Positions 1-10,051 of a stretch of 64,000 nt of DNA are shown piece after piece. Positions within the stretch are counted from its first letter, which is position 1. Each line of letters begins with the position of its first letter. The notes beneath the pieces are model-generated. The model saw only the letters and a program-made list of their open reading frames with translations. It did not search any database and was not told the DNA's origin. The position numbers were made by a program, and so were the translations under genes. Location: contig OY294048.1 of NCBI GenBank assembly GCA_958510825.1, positions 24,659,283 to 24,723,282 of the forward strand. The letters are read 5' to 3'. This DNA is from Brachypterus glaber. Taxonomy: Eukaryota; Arthropoda; Insecta; Coleoptera; Kateretidae.

Positions 1-684
1 TCAGTACAAAATTTACACAAACATATTGGTAAGAATTGAAAAAGAGGTATACCTCCCCAACGAGGGGGGGGGGGGTTGGGGGAATTATTTTATATTATTA
101 TATTGTATTGTCTTCGAAGATAAATAACTATACCAAATTTCAGCTTTCTATCATTAACCTAAGGTGTTCTGCTTAACAAACAAACTAACTAACAAACTAA
201 CATAGTAACAAACTAACAAACTAGAAATTCAAGTTAAATAATAACTAAAAAAAAGTAAAACCAGTATAAGAGCAAAAAAAAAATAAAAATATTTGTAATC
301 TTAAAATCTCATATATATTTTTTTAATTTTAAAGTAAAAAAAGAGTTAAAATCGTCAATTTTTAAACATTTACAGCTCTTGTAAAATTAAGGATTTTTTG
401 AGGTTTACGGTCCTTGTGCCAACTTTAAATTTTACGTAAGCAATAGTCACAAATTAGGCAATAATTTTAGTTGATAAAAGTTTAAGATTTCAAAATCTGC
501 TAATTTATAAATTTAAAATTAAAGAAGCTCGTAAAATGGGTAAGTTTAAAAACTTTAGGACCACTGTGCCTTAACGTATTTCGATTGACTTCAAATTTTG
601 GATAATTCAAGAGATTACATAAAAATAACATATTACCATAATTAAAGAGATTACATAAAAATAACATATTTATAAACTATACAT
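1..684. other. AT-rich DNA, no gene seen
   Basis: No coding potential is seen on either strand. A G-rich run lies at about 62-82, an ACAAACTA-type simple repeat at about 175-230, and a 25-base direct repeat (agagattacataaaaataac and following) occurs at about 607 and 645. Confidence 0.6.
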
Positions 685-1248
685 TAGGGTGCCTAGGACC
701 TACGGAATTGTTTGGATCCCACACCTTAAAATTGTTCCTTTAGGTCAAAAAACAACCCTCAATTTTTTTCAGATTTTTAAAAAAATATTTAGAGGTCGCG
801 CCCCACGTTTTTTGAGTAGAAAATCATTTGAAGGTTTTTTCCTTTTTTAAAATATAAAAACATTGATATTGGACATTTTTGTAACAAGAATGTGTTTCTG
901 GATAATAAAGGAATATTCTTAATTTTTATTCCCCCCCACAAAACGGCTTTTTTATGGGGTAAAAATGCATAAAAACTGAGAATATTCCTTTATTATCCTG
1001 AAACACATTTTTGTTCCATAAATCTATACAAAAAAAAAACGGGCGCGACCTTTAAATATTCTTTTAAAAATCTGAAAAAAATTGAGGGTTGGTTTTTGAC
1101 CTAAATGAACATTTATAGGGTGGGACCCTGAAAAAGTTCGTATTTTATAAAAATCTGAAAAAAATTGAGGGTTGGTTTTTGACCTAAATGAACATTTATA
1201 GGGTGGGACCCTGAAAAAGTTCGTATTTTAATTTTGACTGGGCACCCT
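685..1248. repeat. long inverted repeat (fold-back element FB1)
   Basis: The left arm (about 685-930) is matched by the reverse complement of the right arm (about 955-1248). Shared blocks include gaccta/taggtc motifs, the ctcaattttttttcagattt block and ggtcgcgccc. The ends read gggtgcc inward from both sides. The centre is a short C-rich spacer near 931-955. No protein is encoded. It looks like a non-autonomous fold-back or MITE-like element. No target duplication was recognised, so the exact ends are uncertain. Confidence 0.7.
1066..1231. repeat. 83-bp tandem duplication inside the FB1 right arm
   Basis: Two head-to-tail copies with an 83-base period, each beginning aaaaatctgaaaaaa and ending gttcgtatttta. 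The left arm carries only one copy, so the duplication arose after the palindrome. Confidence 0.85.
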
Positions 1249-1256
1249 GCTATACA

Positions 1257-2425
1257 TACAGGGTGTATTTGAAATAGCGTAGGAAATTTTAACAGGTGAT
1301 TCTGCATGATAAAATATGACAAAAAGTTGCTATAAACATATGTCTAAAAATGCGTCATAAGGGAGCTACGCCCCTTTGAAATTGGCTAAAAAAATCGGTT
1401 TTTATTTAATAACTAGGAACCCTTTGAGATATATTAACGAGGTTTTGCACGTGAATTAATCCTAATAAGGCCCATCTTTGTATGTCATTTTCACGTACTT
1501 ATTTAAACCAGGGGTGTGCGAAACGGGGGGGCCTTATCAGTTTTTTGTCCCAAACTTTTTTCTGTGTAACTTTTTTGCAATTTTATTTTTGAAATATTCC
1601 TCAGGTCAAAATACATAAAAAAGGTACTCTTGTTGTAATACTGTAGGATTAACCGTTTTCGATAAAAGTTAATTTGAAGGTGAAATTTCACGGTTCGAGG
1701 TCGAAAAATTAAATACTAAAATGTCGAAAACTAAAATTTTAATGATGCAGTGTTATTTTACATCAAAAACTAAGAAAAAAAGTTTCCATACATGTAGGTC
1801 GAAAAAACGCTTTTAAAGCCCTTTAAAAATGGTGCATATTTAGGAGACCATAGCTCCATTAGGATTGATTTTTGGAAGTACCTGTATATGAGGTTTTTTT
1901 TCTTAATTTTTAATGTACATTCGCCCTGCATCATTAAAATTTTGGTTTTCTACATTTTAGTATTTAATTTTTCGTCCTCGAACCGTGGAATTTCACCTTC
2001 AAATGAATTTTTCTCGAAAACGGTTAATCCTACAGTATTACAACAAGAGTACCTTTTTTATGTATTTTGACCTGAGGAATCATATTACAAAAATAAAATT
2101 GCAAAAAAGTTACACAAAAAAAAGTTTGGGACAAAAAACTGATAAGCCCCCCCGTTTCGCACACCCCTGATTGAAATAAGTACATGAAAATAACACATAA
2201 AAACGGGCCTTGGTAGGATTAGTTGACGTGCAAAACCTCGTTGATATATCTTAAAGGGTTCCTGAGTTATTAAATAGAAACCGATTTTTTTAGCCACTTT
2301 CAAAGGGGCGTAGCTCCCTTATGACGCATTTTTAGACATATGTTTATAGGAACTTTTTGTCATATTTTATGATGTAGAATCATCTGTTAAAATTTCCTAC
2401 GCTATTTCAAATACAACGTGTATAA
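1257..2425. repeat. long inverted repeat (fold-back element FB2)
   Basis: The left arm (about 1257-1800) begins gggtgtatttgaaatagc, and the right arm (about 1880-2425) ends with its inverse, gctatttcaaataca. The arms match along roughly 540 bases, including blocks at cgttttcgataaaagt, gggacaaaaaactga and gggagctacgcccctttg, around a spacer of about 80 bases. Short ORFs in the arms mirror one another and are not genes. A single-arm copy lies at 32700-33330, so the family is dispersed. It encodes nothing recognisable. Confidence 0.8.
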
Positions 2426-2827
2426 AAAAATACCCCAGAAAATAAAGGTACTTTAAACTATTTTTTTCAGGTTTTCTTTTTTCTTCACTTAAATTTTTGA
2501 TTATTAGAGTTAATCAACAACTAATTTTTTTTTTTATAAAAGGACTGTCAAAGAAAGAATGCTATTTTAATGCCCATAGAAATAAAAATTATCGTAGCGT
2601 GGGTATAAAAAGTGAGGGGCCAAGGGCGATTAACCGTAAACGAGTTGTAAGAATCGAAATAAGTGTTCCAGATGGTCCAAAAATAGTGGGGGCACTGCCC
2701 CCTACGCTACGCCACTGAGCCTATTATAATGTTCTTATTTATTTTTTTATCATTTATAATTTTTTTCATAATTGTTTTCTCTATACAAATTTATTTCCTT
2801 TAGCTTTTCTTAAAAATATGGTACACT
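2426..2827. other. intergenic or repeat DNA, no gene seen
   Basis: AT-rich DNA with one GC-rich patch at about 2615-2720 containing a small palindrome (gggggcactgccccc). No supportable coding region. Confidence 0.5.
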
Positions 2828-3027
2828 NNNNNNNNNNNNNNNNNNNNNNNNNNNNNNNNNNNNNNNNNNNNNNNNNNNNNNNNNNNNNNNNNNNNNNNNN
2901 NNNNNNNNNNNNNNNNNNNNNNNNNNNNNNNNNNNNNNNNNNNNNNNNNNNNNNNNNNNNNNNNNNNNNNNNNNNNNNNNNNNNNNNNNNNNNNNNNNNN
3001 NNNNNNNNNNNNNNNNNNNNNNNNNNN
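2828..3027. other. assembly gap (200 N)
   Basis: Exactly 200 undetermined bases, a conventional gap size. It lies within or beside the 3' part of LINE-A. Confidence 0.95.
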
Positions 3028-4020
3028 TTTTGATTGCATTGATTGTCATGTAATTTTAAATAATCTATTTGAGGTTGGCCATCTATATAGCAAGAAAAGG
3101 TTAGAAATTTAGTTTTTTCAATATTTAGCCAATCATTTATTAAAAATAAAACTTCTCTCTGCAGTTTCCCAGGAATTTGCGGTAAAAAGTTAAAAACTGT
3201 GTCCGTCAGCATAAGAGATCAGATACCCCGTATTATTTTGTGTTTGTAATTCCGTTTATGTAGGCAAGGAACAGTTTGGACCTAATACTGTCCCCTGCGG
3301 TCTCCCATACTGGCTTTTTGTGCTCCGCTAATGGAATTATTTATTTTGACATATTGTTGCATGTTATGTAAATAATTTTTAAATAATTCCAATAGTTTAC
3401 CCCTTATTCTAGTATATTTAAGTTTTTTATGAGGAGCCGTATCGAAAGCTTTTTGCATGTCTAGAAATACAGCAAGACATTTTTGGTTGATATTTATATT
3501 CAACTAGATTTGTAAAAAAATCATTTACTGCGTGCTCAGTACTCATACCAGACCTAAAACCATACTGCCGATCTGAGACAATGGAATGTTTTTCTAGGAA
3601 ATATACAAGTCTTGTTTTAATGGTAAGTTCAAAATTTTTTCCAAAATTATTAATTACAGATATCGGTCTGTAATTAGTACACTTTTTTTTATCTCCTGAT
3701 TTATAAACAGGACTTACCATCGAGATTTTCCATTTAAGAGGGACTTAACTGGTTTTATGGCTAAGGTTAATTATGTATTTAAGAGGTTTGACTATATGTT
3801 GTGTTTTAGCAGAAATCCCATCTTGGCCAGGGGCTGATTTTGATTTTGAGTTGGAGATAATGATTGTAATTTTATTTTCAGAGACAAGTTGCAAAAATAA
3901 AGATTCAAGAATTTGCTTGTTTTTTACCTGGGGTGCGCATGTTCTTTTAATTTTACCAGCCATTTTTTGTCCTACATTTATAAAGAAGTTATTAAAGGTA
4001 TCTGCTTTTTTTATCCTCAC
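3028..4020 (-). pseudogene. LINE-A reverse transcriptase fragment (non-LTR retrotransposon)
   Basis: Read right to left, three frames give the ordered motifs of a Jockey/CR1-type LINE reverse transcriptase: SAPGQDGIS (about 3810), SPVYKSGDKKKCTNYRPIS (about 3660-3715), QYGFRSGMSTEHAV (about 3530-3570), FLDMQKAFDTAPH (about 3430-3470), PQGTVLGP (about 3280) and a YAD box at about 3200-3213. An extra base splits the YAD box from the following DTV. Frameshifts between motifs and the gap at its 3' side make it a pseudogene. It would copy LINE RNA into the genome by target-primed reverse transcription. Its 5' continuation lies beyond the BEL-1 insertion, at 9463-9610. Confidence 0.85.
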
Positions 4021-4186
4021 TGTTGTAAACTATTGAGTTCTAGGGATTATACTTAGTCTAAGGTAAATCACCTTTGTTAAAAAATTGAATAATTTGAAAT
4101 TGTCAGATTGATTTTTACATGTCAGACGTTATTAAAAGTTCATCTTAAAAGTACCCAAATATTTCTTATTTTTCAGTGTTGGCATA
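4021..4186 (+). repeat. BEL-1 5' LTR
   Basis: Direct repeat of 9304-9462. Both contain ttgtaaactattgagttcta near the start and end gtgttggcata. It is about 165 bp. The 3' copy lacks a small T-rich segment and its first base differs. The LTR would hold the promoter and polyadenylation signals. Confidence 0.85.
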
Positions 4187-4189
4187 TTT

Positions 4190-4208
4190 TGGCGACCGTG
4201 ACAGGACT
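4190..4208 (+). other. BEL-1 primer-binding site (tRNA-Arg type)
   Basis: Starts 3 bases after the LTR with tggcgaccgtgacaggact. From known insect tRNA-Arg (TCG) sequence, this matches the complement of the tRNA 3' end including CCA. The same first 13 bases begin BEL-4 at 63126. Confidence 0.75.
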
Positions 4209-4230
4209 TGTATTAGTGCAGTGTCGAAAC

Positions 4231-5500
4231 ATGGATAAATTGAAGAAAACCAGGACCGTGGTACGCAGAGCTTTGACACGATATTTGGCGGTTTTCCAAC
4301 AAGAGTTTTTTACCTAGCTAAGGCTAAAGAACTTGAAGATTTAGAACAGCAAATAACGTCAGCAATGGTTAACAATGACGCAAGTGAAGATGAGTTTAAC
4401 AGTGAGTACGAAACCTCATCTTCATACACTTAAATATTTACGCGCTGGTTCAGTACAACAACCTTTTGCACAAGGTCACGACATTTGGTGCTTCCGCCTC
4501 CTGCTCAAACTTCCCATGTACAGGCAGCAGAAGTTGTTAAGCACAAATTCAAGTTACCAAAGATAGACATCGTAAAGTTTGGTGGAGATGTTGACTGGTT
4601 GCCATTCTGGAGTCAGTATAAGAAGATCCATGAAGATAATGACATTTCTCCAGAAGACAAGTTTCAGTATTTAACATAGACTATGGTTCCAGGGTCTAGG
4701 GCTCAAGATCTAGTAAATAGCTATCCACCAACCAATGAAAACTACGAAAAAGTTATATCGTTTAAAATCTCGTTTTGGAAAGGATGAGATGCTAATAGAA
4801 GTTTACGTACGTGAACTATTGAAGTTAGTGCTGAATAAGACCATAAAGTCCAATGATATTATGTCGCTTTCTAGCCTATATGATAAACTGGAAACACATT
4901 TACGTTCATTGGAATCCTTGGGTGTGACAAAAGATAAGTTTGCACCAATGTTGTACCCGTTGATAGAATCTTCGCCCTGAAGAGCTCTTGCGGACTTGGC
5001 AAAGATTTCATAGTACTGTAAGTAGTGAAAATCTTAAAGATAAACTATCAAAGATCATGTCTAATCTGCAAACAGAAGTAGAAAACTAAGAGCGAATCTG
5101 CATAGCTTTGGATGGTTTTAGTTCGACCAATGGAAGCACAGCAAGAGAAAGCAGAAAGAAGAAAATCACAAATAATATTCCTACAGCTGCGGGACTTTTA
5201 GCTCTCAAAGACAGTAAGACAGTTTGTATATTTTGTGCTGATGATCATCATAGTTCCAGCTGTGAGAAGGCAAAAAGGATGTCACTGGAAGAAAGACAAG
5301 AACTAGTAAAGAAAAATAACTGCTGTTTTGGTTGCTTAAAACCAGGGCACAACTATAAAAAATGTAAAGGTCATCAGCGATGTCCATGGTGTAATAAGAA
5401 GCATGTCCTTTTAATGTGCAGAGATATGGCTACCAATGCAACCGGTGTAAAGGAGCTACTTCAAACCAAAGAAAATCAAAACAAAGAAGAATCTTGCTAA
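4231..5500 (+). pseudogene. gag: BEL-1 gag (DUF1759 type) with zinc knuckles
   Basis: The capsid polyprotein begins at ATG 4231 (MDKLKKTRTVVRRALTR) and is soon frameshifted. Conserved gag blocks are KFGGDVDWLPFWSQYKKIHE (4580-4640) and KSRFGKDEMLIEVYVREL (4755-4815), followed by SLYDKLETHLRSLESLG. The last piece (5108-5500) carries cysteine/histidine zinc-knuckle motifs: CIFCADDHHSSSC, CFGCLKPGHNYKKC and CPWCNKKHVLLMC. Gag packages element RNA into virus-like particles. At least three frame changes and a stop at 4677 break it. Confidence 0.8.
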
Positions 5501-5517
5501 TCTTTCACTATATCCAG

Positions 5518-6090
5518 AGGTATTTTTGCAGACATTATGTGTAAGATTAAGAAGGTGATAAAGAACACACAGTTAGGGCTGTCTTCGATAACGGTTCACA
5601 ACGGTCATACATTCTTAATCAAGCAGTACATAATATCGGTTATGATGCAATAGAGCAGCTTGAAATCGTCCATTTGTTGTTTGGTGGTAGCAGAACAAAA
5701 CCCCAAAAGCAAAGTAGTTATCTAGTACATTTAAGCAGCTTAACGTACTCATGCAACTTTACAGTACTAGATCAAACAATTTGTGCTGGAATTTCTAGTA
5801 TTAAAAGAGGTCCCTGGATGCAAGAATTAGCTTCAAAAAAGATCAAGTTGACTGATTTTGGAATCGATGATAAACCAATTTCATTACTCATTGGAGCTGA
5901 TGTTCTAGGAAAATTGTTGACTGGTAAAGTTTGTAATCTTTCATCTGGTCTAACAGCTATTGAATCGAGACTTGGCTGGACATTAATGGGAAAGAAACCA
6001 AAGGAAGAAACGGACTGTCGACTTGACTCTGCTCTTATGGTAAGGTCAATGTTTGTTCAGCAAGCTGATTTATCAGATTTGTATTTATAA
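5518..6090 (+). pseudogene. pol: BEL-1 aspartic protease (DUF1758)
   Basis: The frame carries FLQTLCVRL, then after a frameshift the active-site box VFDNGSQRSYI (about 5582-5615), and at the C-terminal end LLIGADVLGKLL (5884-5920) and SRLGWTLMGK (about 5966-5995). These are typical of the retropepsin-like protease of BEL/Pao elements, which cuts the Gag-Pol polyprotein. The usual D-S/T-G is D-N-G here, which may reduce activity or be a family variant. The reading frame is open from about 5562 to 6090. Confidence 0.75.
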
Positions 6091-6764
6091 ATAAAGAAGG
6101 TCGGTATGAGGTTTGTCTGCCCTGGAAAGAAAGTCATCCAGTTCTTCCAACAAACAAGACGATAGCACAAAGGCGGCTGCAAACTACCGTAAAAAAGCTT
6201 AACAATCAAGGTCTTTATGATGAGTATCAAGACGTTTTCGAAAGCTGGGTCAAAGAAGGTATCATCGAGTGGTACCAAATTCTGAGTTGGACAAATATGG
6301 TCATTATCTGCCGCACCGTCATATTTTAAAAGCAAATAGTACCACTAGGTTAAGACCAGTTTTTGACGCTTCTGCATGTGGTAGACTCGCCATCGTTAAA
6401 CCAATGCTTAGAGCAAGGACCTAATTTGATAGAACTAATACGAACTGTACTGCTACGTTTCCGAGAAAATCAAATTGGAGTCATCTCAGATATAAGAAAA
6501 GCGTTTCTACAGATAAGCATATCTCCTTCAGATCGAGACGTCTTGAGGTTCTTATGGTGGAATGAAAGTAAGTCCCTGATAGAAACCATGTTAGAGTAGT
6601 ATTTGGAGTCAACAGTAGTCCTTTTCTGTCGGGCGTTGTTATCGGTCTACATTTAGAGCTATCTAAACGTAAAGATGAATTTAAGAATGTTTAATTCTAT
6701 TGAAAAACTTTGAAAATCCTTTTATGTAGACAATTGTGTCACCAGTGTTAGCACAGAGGAAGAT
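6091..6764 (+). pseudogene. pol: BEL-1 reverse transcriptase
   Basis: Motifs in order are RYEVCLPW (about 6103), RPVFDASA (about 6354-6378), QGPNLIELIRTVLLRFRE (about 6417-6467) and VISDIRKAFLQISI (about 6480-6520), the last holding the palm aspartate. Then come DVLRFLWW and the catalytic-loop box FYVDNCVTS (about 6719-6745). The loop is YVDN where most retroelements have YVDD. Frames change near 6300, 6360 and 6600. RT makes cDNA from element RNA in the cytoplasmic particle. Confidence 0.8.
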
Positions 6765-7847
6765 TTGCATCGATTTCGAGACGAGACAACTAGAATAATG
6801 GCCTCGGGCAGTTTTGATTTGAGATGCTGGGAACATTCAAGTTGCGAAGAACCTAGTAGATATGCGTCAGTACTTGGTTTAACCTGGGATAAAATTGATG
6901 ACACGTTAATGGTAAAAGAGGTAGCAATAAATGAAGCAATAACTGAGAAAGTTACTAAGAGAGTAATTTTAGCTGTTAGTCACAAAGTTTTTGACCCAAT
7001 AGGATTTTCATGCCCTGTGTTACTGCGTCCAAAACTTCTGCTTCAAACCATAACAGCGTTAGATTGGGATACAGAAGTAGACGAAGAAACAAAGAAACAC
7101 TTCATAGAATGGCACCAACAGTTACATATATTGGAAAACTTAAGAATTCCTCGCAGAATCTTTGACGGTAATAAAGAAAAATCGACAGTCTTCTTCCACG
7201 TGTTTGTTGACGCTAGCCAATTTGCTTATGCCACTGTTATTTATGCAAGAAGTCAGTCTTTAGATGGTGTAAAAGTCCAGTTAGTTGCAGCCAAGTCGAG
7301 AGTAGCACCTTCCAAGAAAACAACGATACCACGACTAGAACTACTTGGAGCTACAATAGGTACGAGGCTGGTAAAGTTTATTATTGAAACATTAGAGTGC
7401 GAAGAAGCAGATATTTATTATTGGTGTGATTCTACAACCGTTCTTTCTTGGATACATAATCAAAAGCAGTGGGCTACGTTTGTCTGGAAACAAGAAATTC
7501 GTATACTTTCCAATCCTGATAGATGGCGGCACATTCCAGGTGCTCTAAACCCAGCTGATTTACCATCCAGAGGGTGCACATGCAAACAGTTATTGGAGTC
7601 TCAAAGGTGGGAGGGCCCATCGTGGTTAAAATCTGCTGCTGAAACGAAAGACTATGTAGCCAATGACGAGGAGGTAAACAGTGAGCTAAAAAAGTCAGTA
7701 TTAAAAAAGGGAAGACCTGCTAAAGAAAATCTTACAATAAGTGGTATAAATCAAACGTCCAAAGTTAGTACTCAGTTGTTACACCACATATTTTTCGGAT
7801 TACGTGAAAATAATCAGAATGGTTGCATGGATGCAACGTTTCATTAA
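6765..7847 (+). CDS. pol: BEL-1 RT connection and RNase H domain (Peptidase_A17/Pao region)
   Basis: An uninterrupted frame of 360 codons that continues from the YVDN box. It contains the Pao-specific block KRVILAVSHKVFDPIGF, then an RNase H fold with acidic positions in HVFVDASQFAYATVIYA, PRLELLGA, YWCDSTTVLSW and NPADLPSRG. RNase H degrades the RNA strand after first-strand synthesis. The nominal start is only where the open frame resumes; in the element this is the middle of Pol. It is the best preserved domain of BEL-1. Confidence 0.85.
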   Translation: MHRFRDETTRIMASGSFDLRCWEHSSCEEPSRYASVLGLTWDKIDDTLMVKEVAINEAITEKVTKRVILAVSHKVFDPIGFSCPVLLRPKLLLQTITALDWDTEVDEETKKHFIEWHQQLHILENLRIPRRIFDGNKEKSTVFFHVFVDASQFAYATVIYARSQSLDGVKVQLVAAKSRVAPSKKTTIPRLELLGATIGTRLVKFIIETLECEEADIYYWCDSTTVLSWIHNQKQWATFVWKQEIRILSNPDRWRHIPGALNPADLPSRGCTCKQLLESQRWEGPSWLKSAAETKDYVANDEEVNSELKKSVLKKGRPAKENLTISGINQTSKVSTQLLHHIFFGLRENNQNGCMDATFH

Positions 7848-7849
7848 TA

Positions 7850-8779
7850 ATTCCAAGATTGAGAAAGAGTTAATAATGCTTCGAATACATGGAGAATTGT
7901 CTTTTCAAGAGTTTTCTATGGCAGAATTATTAATTTTGAAACTTGTTCAACAGGAATATTTTACTGGTGATAACGATCCAAGAATAATCTGTTTAAAGGC
8001 ATTCACATATAAGTTGGGATTAATCACTACGTTGATATCAAATCGACATGATAACAGAGAATTTCGTGAACCAATGTTTTGGATCCCTGCCATCTTTTAG
8101 TTACACGATTAATTGAACATCATCATATCAAGTTACAACATGCTGGAGTTCAAATTGTTATGAATGCTTTAAGAGAACGGTTTTGGATTCTGACCTGTAG
8201 AAAAGCTGTACGACAGGTAATAAATAAATGCTTGGCTTGTAAAAGATATAGTTACACACTTAGTCAGCACCAGCAATCGTGCCTGAAGAACGAGTTAGAG
8301 ATGCAGCTATATTTGAAGTTTCCGGCGTTGATTTAACAGGTCCTGTTTACCTCAGAAATGGACAAAAGGCTTGGATATGCTTGTTTACATGTGCGGTGTT
8401 TCGAGCAGTTCATTTGGAATTAATAGGTTCTTTGTCAACTGCAGCGTTCATAGAAGCTTTAAGACGTTTCATATCAAGAAGAGGAAGGCCGTTTATTATT
8501 TATAGTGATAATGCTTTAAATTTTACTGGTACCAATAATTTGTTACGTAAAATTAACTGGAGTGAAATTCAAAGAATAAGTACAGTTGAAAAAATTAACT
8601 GGAGACACAACCCACCCTCCGCAGCATGGTGGGGCGGTTGGTGGGAAAGATTAATACGTATTCTCAAAGAATTACTTCGTAGGGTTTTAAAGAAGTCTTG
8701 CCTTTCTTATGAAGAAATGACAACACTTTGTGATTGCGAGTCAGTAATAAATTCCCGACCAATCACATACATCAGATGA
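7850..8779 (+). pseudogene. pol: BEL-1 integrase
   Basis: The N-terminal H2C2 zinc-binding part is visible at about 8110-8250 (HHHIKLQHAGV, then CLACKRY). The catalytic core follows in another frame (8279-8779), with the DDE acidic residues in SGVDLTGPV, IIYSDNALNF and GGWWERLIRILKELL. Integrase inserts the cDNA into host DNA. Frame changes occur near 7845, 8095 and 8280, so the protein is broken, but the three catalytic acids remain. Confidence 0.82.
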
Positions 8780-9231
8780 TATCTTGGAACCAACTCCGTT
8801 AACTCTATGTTATGTTAACAGCTATGTTTCTGCAGGATATTAAGGAAAGTGGTGTCCCTGATCTAGATCAAATTGAAAGGTGTAATCTAAAGGGAAGATA
8901 CAAGTATCGGCAGAAATTAAAAGAAGATTTGAGACAACGTTTTCGAATAGAATATTTGGGTCAGTTATCCAGAAAACATCCGTTAAAACAAAATAAAAGT
9001 CAAATTCAAGTAGGAGATGTTGTGCTCATTGAAAATGATACAAAGAAACGCTTGGATTGGCCGTTGGCAAAAGTTTTAGAAGTTATAGCTGGTAGAGATA
9101 ACAAGGTCCGAGTAGCTCGTTTGAAGACTGCAGGTGGAGAGTTGGTACGTCCAATCCAAAGAGTGTTTTCATTGGAACTTGATTCATCACCTGATCAAGT
9201 ATTAAATTTTAAGAAGCAATTGATGAAATAG
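8780..9231 (+). pseudogene. pol: BEL-1 integrase C-terminal domain (DUF5641)
   Basis: The frame 8812-9231 holds KYRQKLKEDLRQRFRIEYLG and QVGDVVLIENDTKKRLDWPL, followed by VRVARLKTAGGELVRPIQRV. This is the DUF5641 module that ends BEL/Pao Pol proteins and probably binds DNA. It is separated from the core by a frameshift near 8780. Confidence 0.8.
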
Positions 9232-9290
9232 ATATTTTATTATGTTATTTATATGATTTGTTAGTAATTTTATGTTGAGTCCCTGGGACT

Positions 9291-9462
9291 CAAGGTGGGA
9301 GTAAGTTGTAAACTATTGAGTTCTAGGGATTATACTTAGTCTAAGGTAAATCACCTTTGTTAAAAAATTGAATAATTTGAAATTGTCCGATTGATTTTTA
9401 CATGTCAGACGTTATTAAAAGTTTATATTAAAAGTACCCAAATATTTCTTCGTGTTGGCATA
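9291..9462 (+). repeat. BEL-1 polypurine tract and 3' LTR
   Basis: The purine-rich caaggtgggagtaag (9291-9305) primes plus-strand synthesis, and the LTR follows from about 9304. It matches 4021-4186 closely. The downstream ctcac duplicates the target. Confidence 0.82.
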
Positions 9463-9610
9463 CTCACATATAGTTTCATCCTGATCATTTACAATGTTGC
9501 CGATGCTACTTTTTTTCTTTTTTGCGTTAGTCACAGATATAGTTTCCCATATTTTTTTGTGCGTTTTGAATTAGGTTTTTATAATAATTATTTTTAGTAT
9601 TTCTTAGTAA
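9463..9610 (-). pseudogene. LINE-A continuation beyond the BEL-1 insertion
   Basis: Minus-strand frames read SSIGNIVNDQDETICE, with a K/N-rich stretch upstream. This is the linker just before the RT domain in Jockey/CR1-like LINEs. It leads directly into the KKADTFNNFFINVG block at 4000 when the BEL-1 element and one ctcac copy are ignored. Its 5' limit is not clear. Confidence 0.6.
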
Positions 9611-10051
9611 ACTATGTAAAAAAAATCCTATCCATGCCATAAGTTCAAATAAAATTTTTGGCTACGGCCCCCCTACTCTGAGATATTTAGTGAAATAGAA
9701 AAATACATTTTTTTGGATAACTTTTTTACTTTTTAATATTTTTTAACAATTTTTTTAAGACTAAGAAAATTTATGCGCATTTTTTTTGTGGTTACAAAAT
9801 TTAGACTTTTCACAATTTTTTTACATTCTGTGAGAAATTTTAATTAAATAAGTACTCTACGCAAAATTCGATAAAATGAAGCGTTTCCGAGAAAAAGGCA
9901 CTTTTTTAAACCAAAGGCAGGAGGACCGTAAAAAAATATTTTAATATTATTTCAAAAATGCTAGAAATCATTAAAATAATGTTTGTATCTCAAAATGAAA
10001 TTAAAAGTTCATATGAAATTTTCGACTAGGGCTCCCCTACTTTTATTCGCC

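Larger units (their letters stand above)
4021..9462 (+). mobile_element. BEL/Pao LTR retrotransposon BEL-1, nearly full length
   Basis: The order is short LTR, tRNA primer site, gag, protease, RT, RNase H, integrase, DUF5641, purine tract, LTR, which is the layout of the BEL/Pao superfamily. The element is flanked by ctcac at 4016-4020 and again at 9463-9467, a 5-bp target-site duplication inside LINE-A. Several frameshifts and stops make it non-autonomous, but all domains are still present. Its gag resembles that of BEL-4 at 63125. Confidence 0.9.

Noticed and set aside
1113..2303. Several 60-72-codon frames in the FB1 and FB2 palindromes
   Set aside because: Their sequences mirror one another between arms, which shows that they are by-products of inverted repeats.
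2781..3212. Frames running through the N gap at 2828-3027 (likewise 40874-41346)
   Set aside because: Most codons are undetermined. Only the LINE-A part at 3028-3212 is supported by homology.
6719..6745. YVDN in BEL-1 RT as proof of inactivity
   Set aside because: Some BEL lineages may naturally use this variant. The frameshifts, not this residue, show inactivity.
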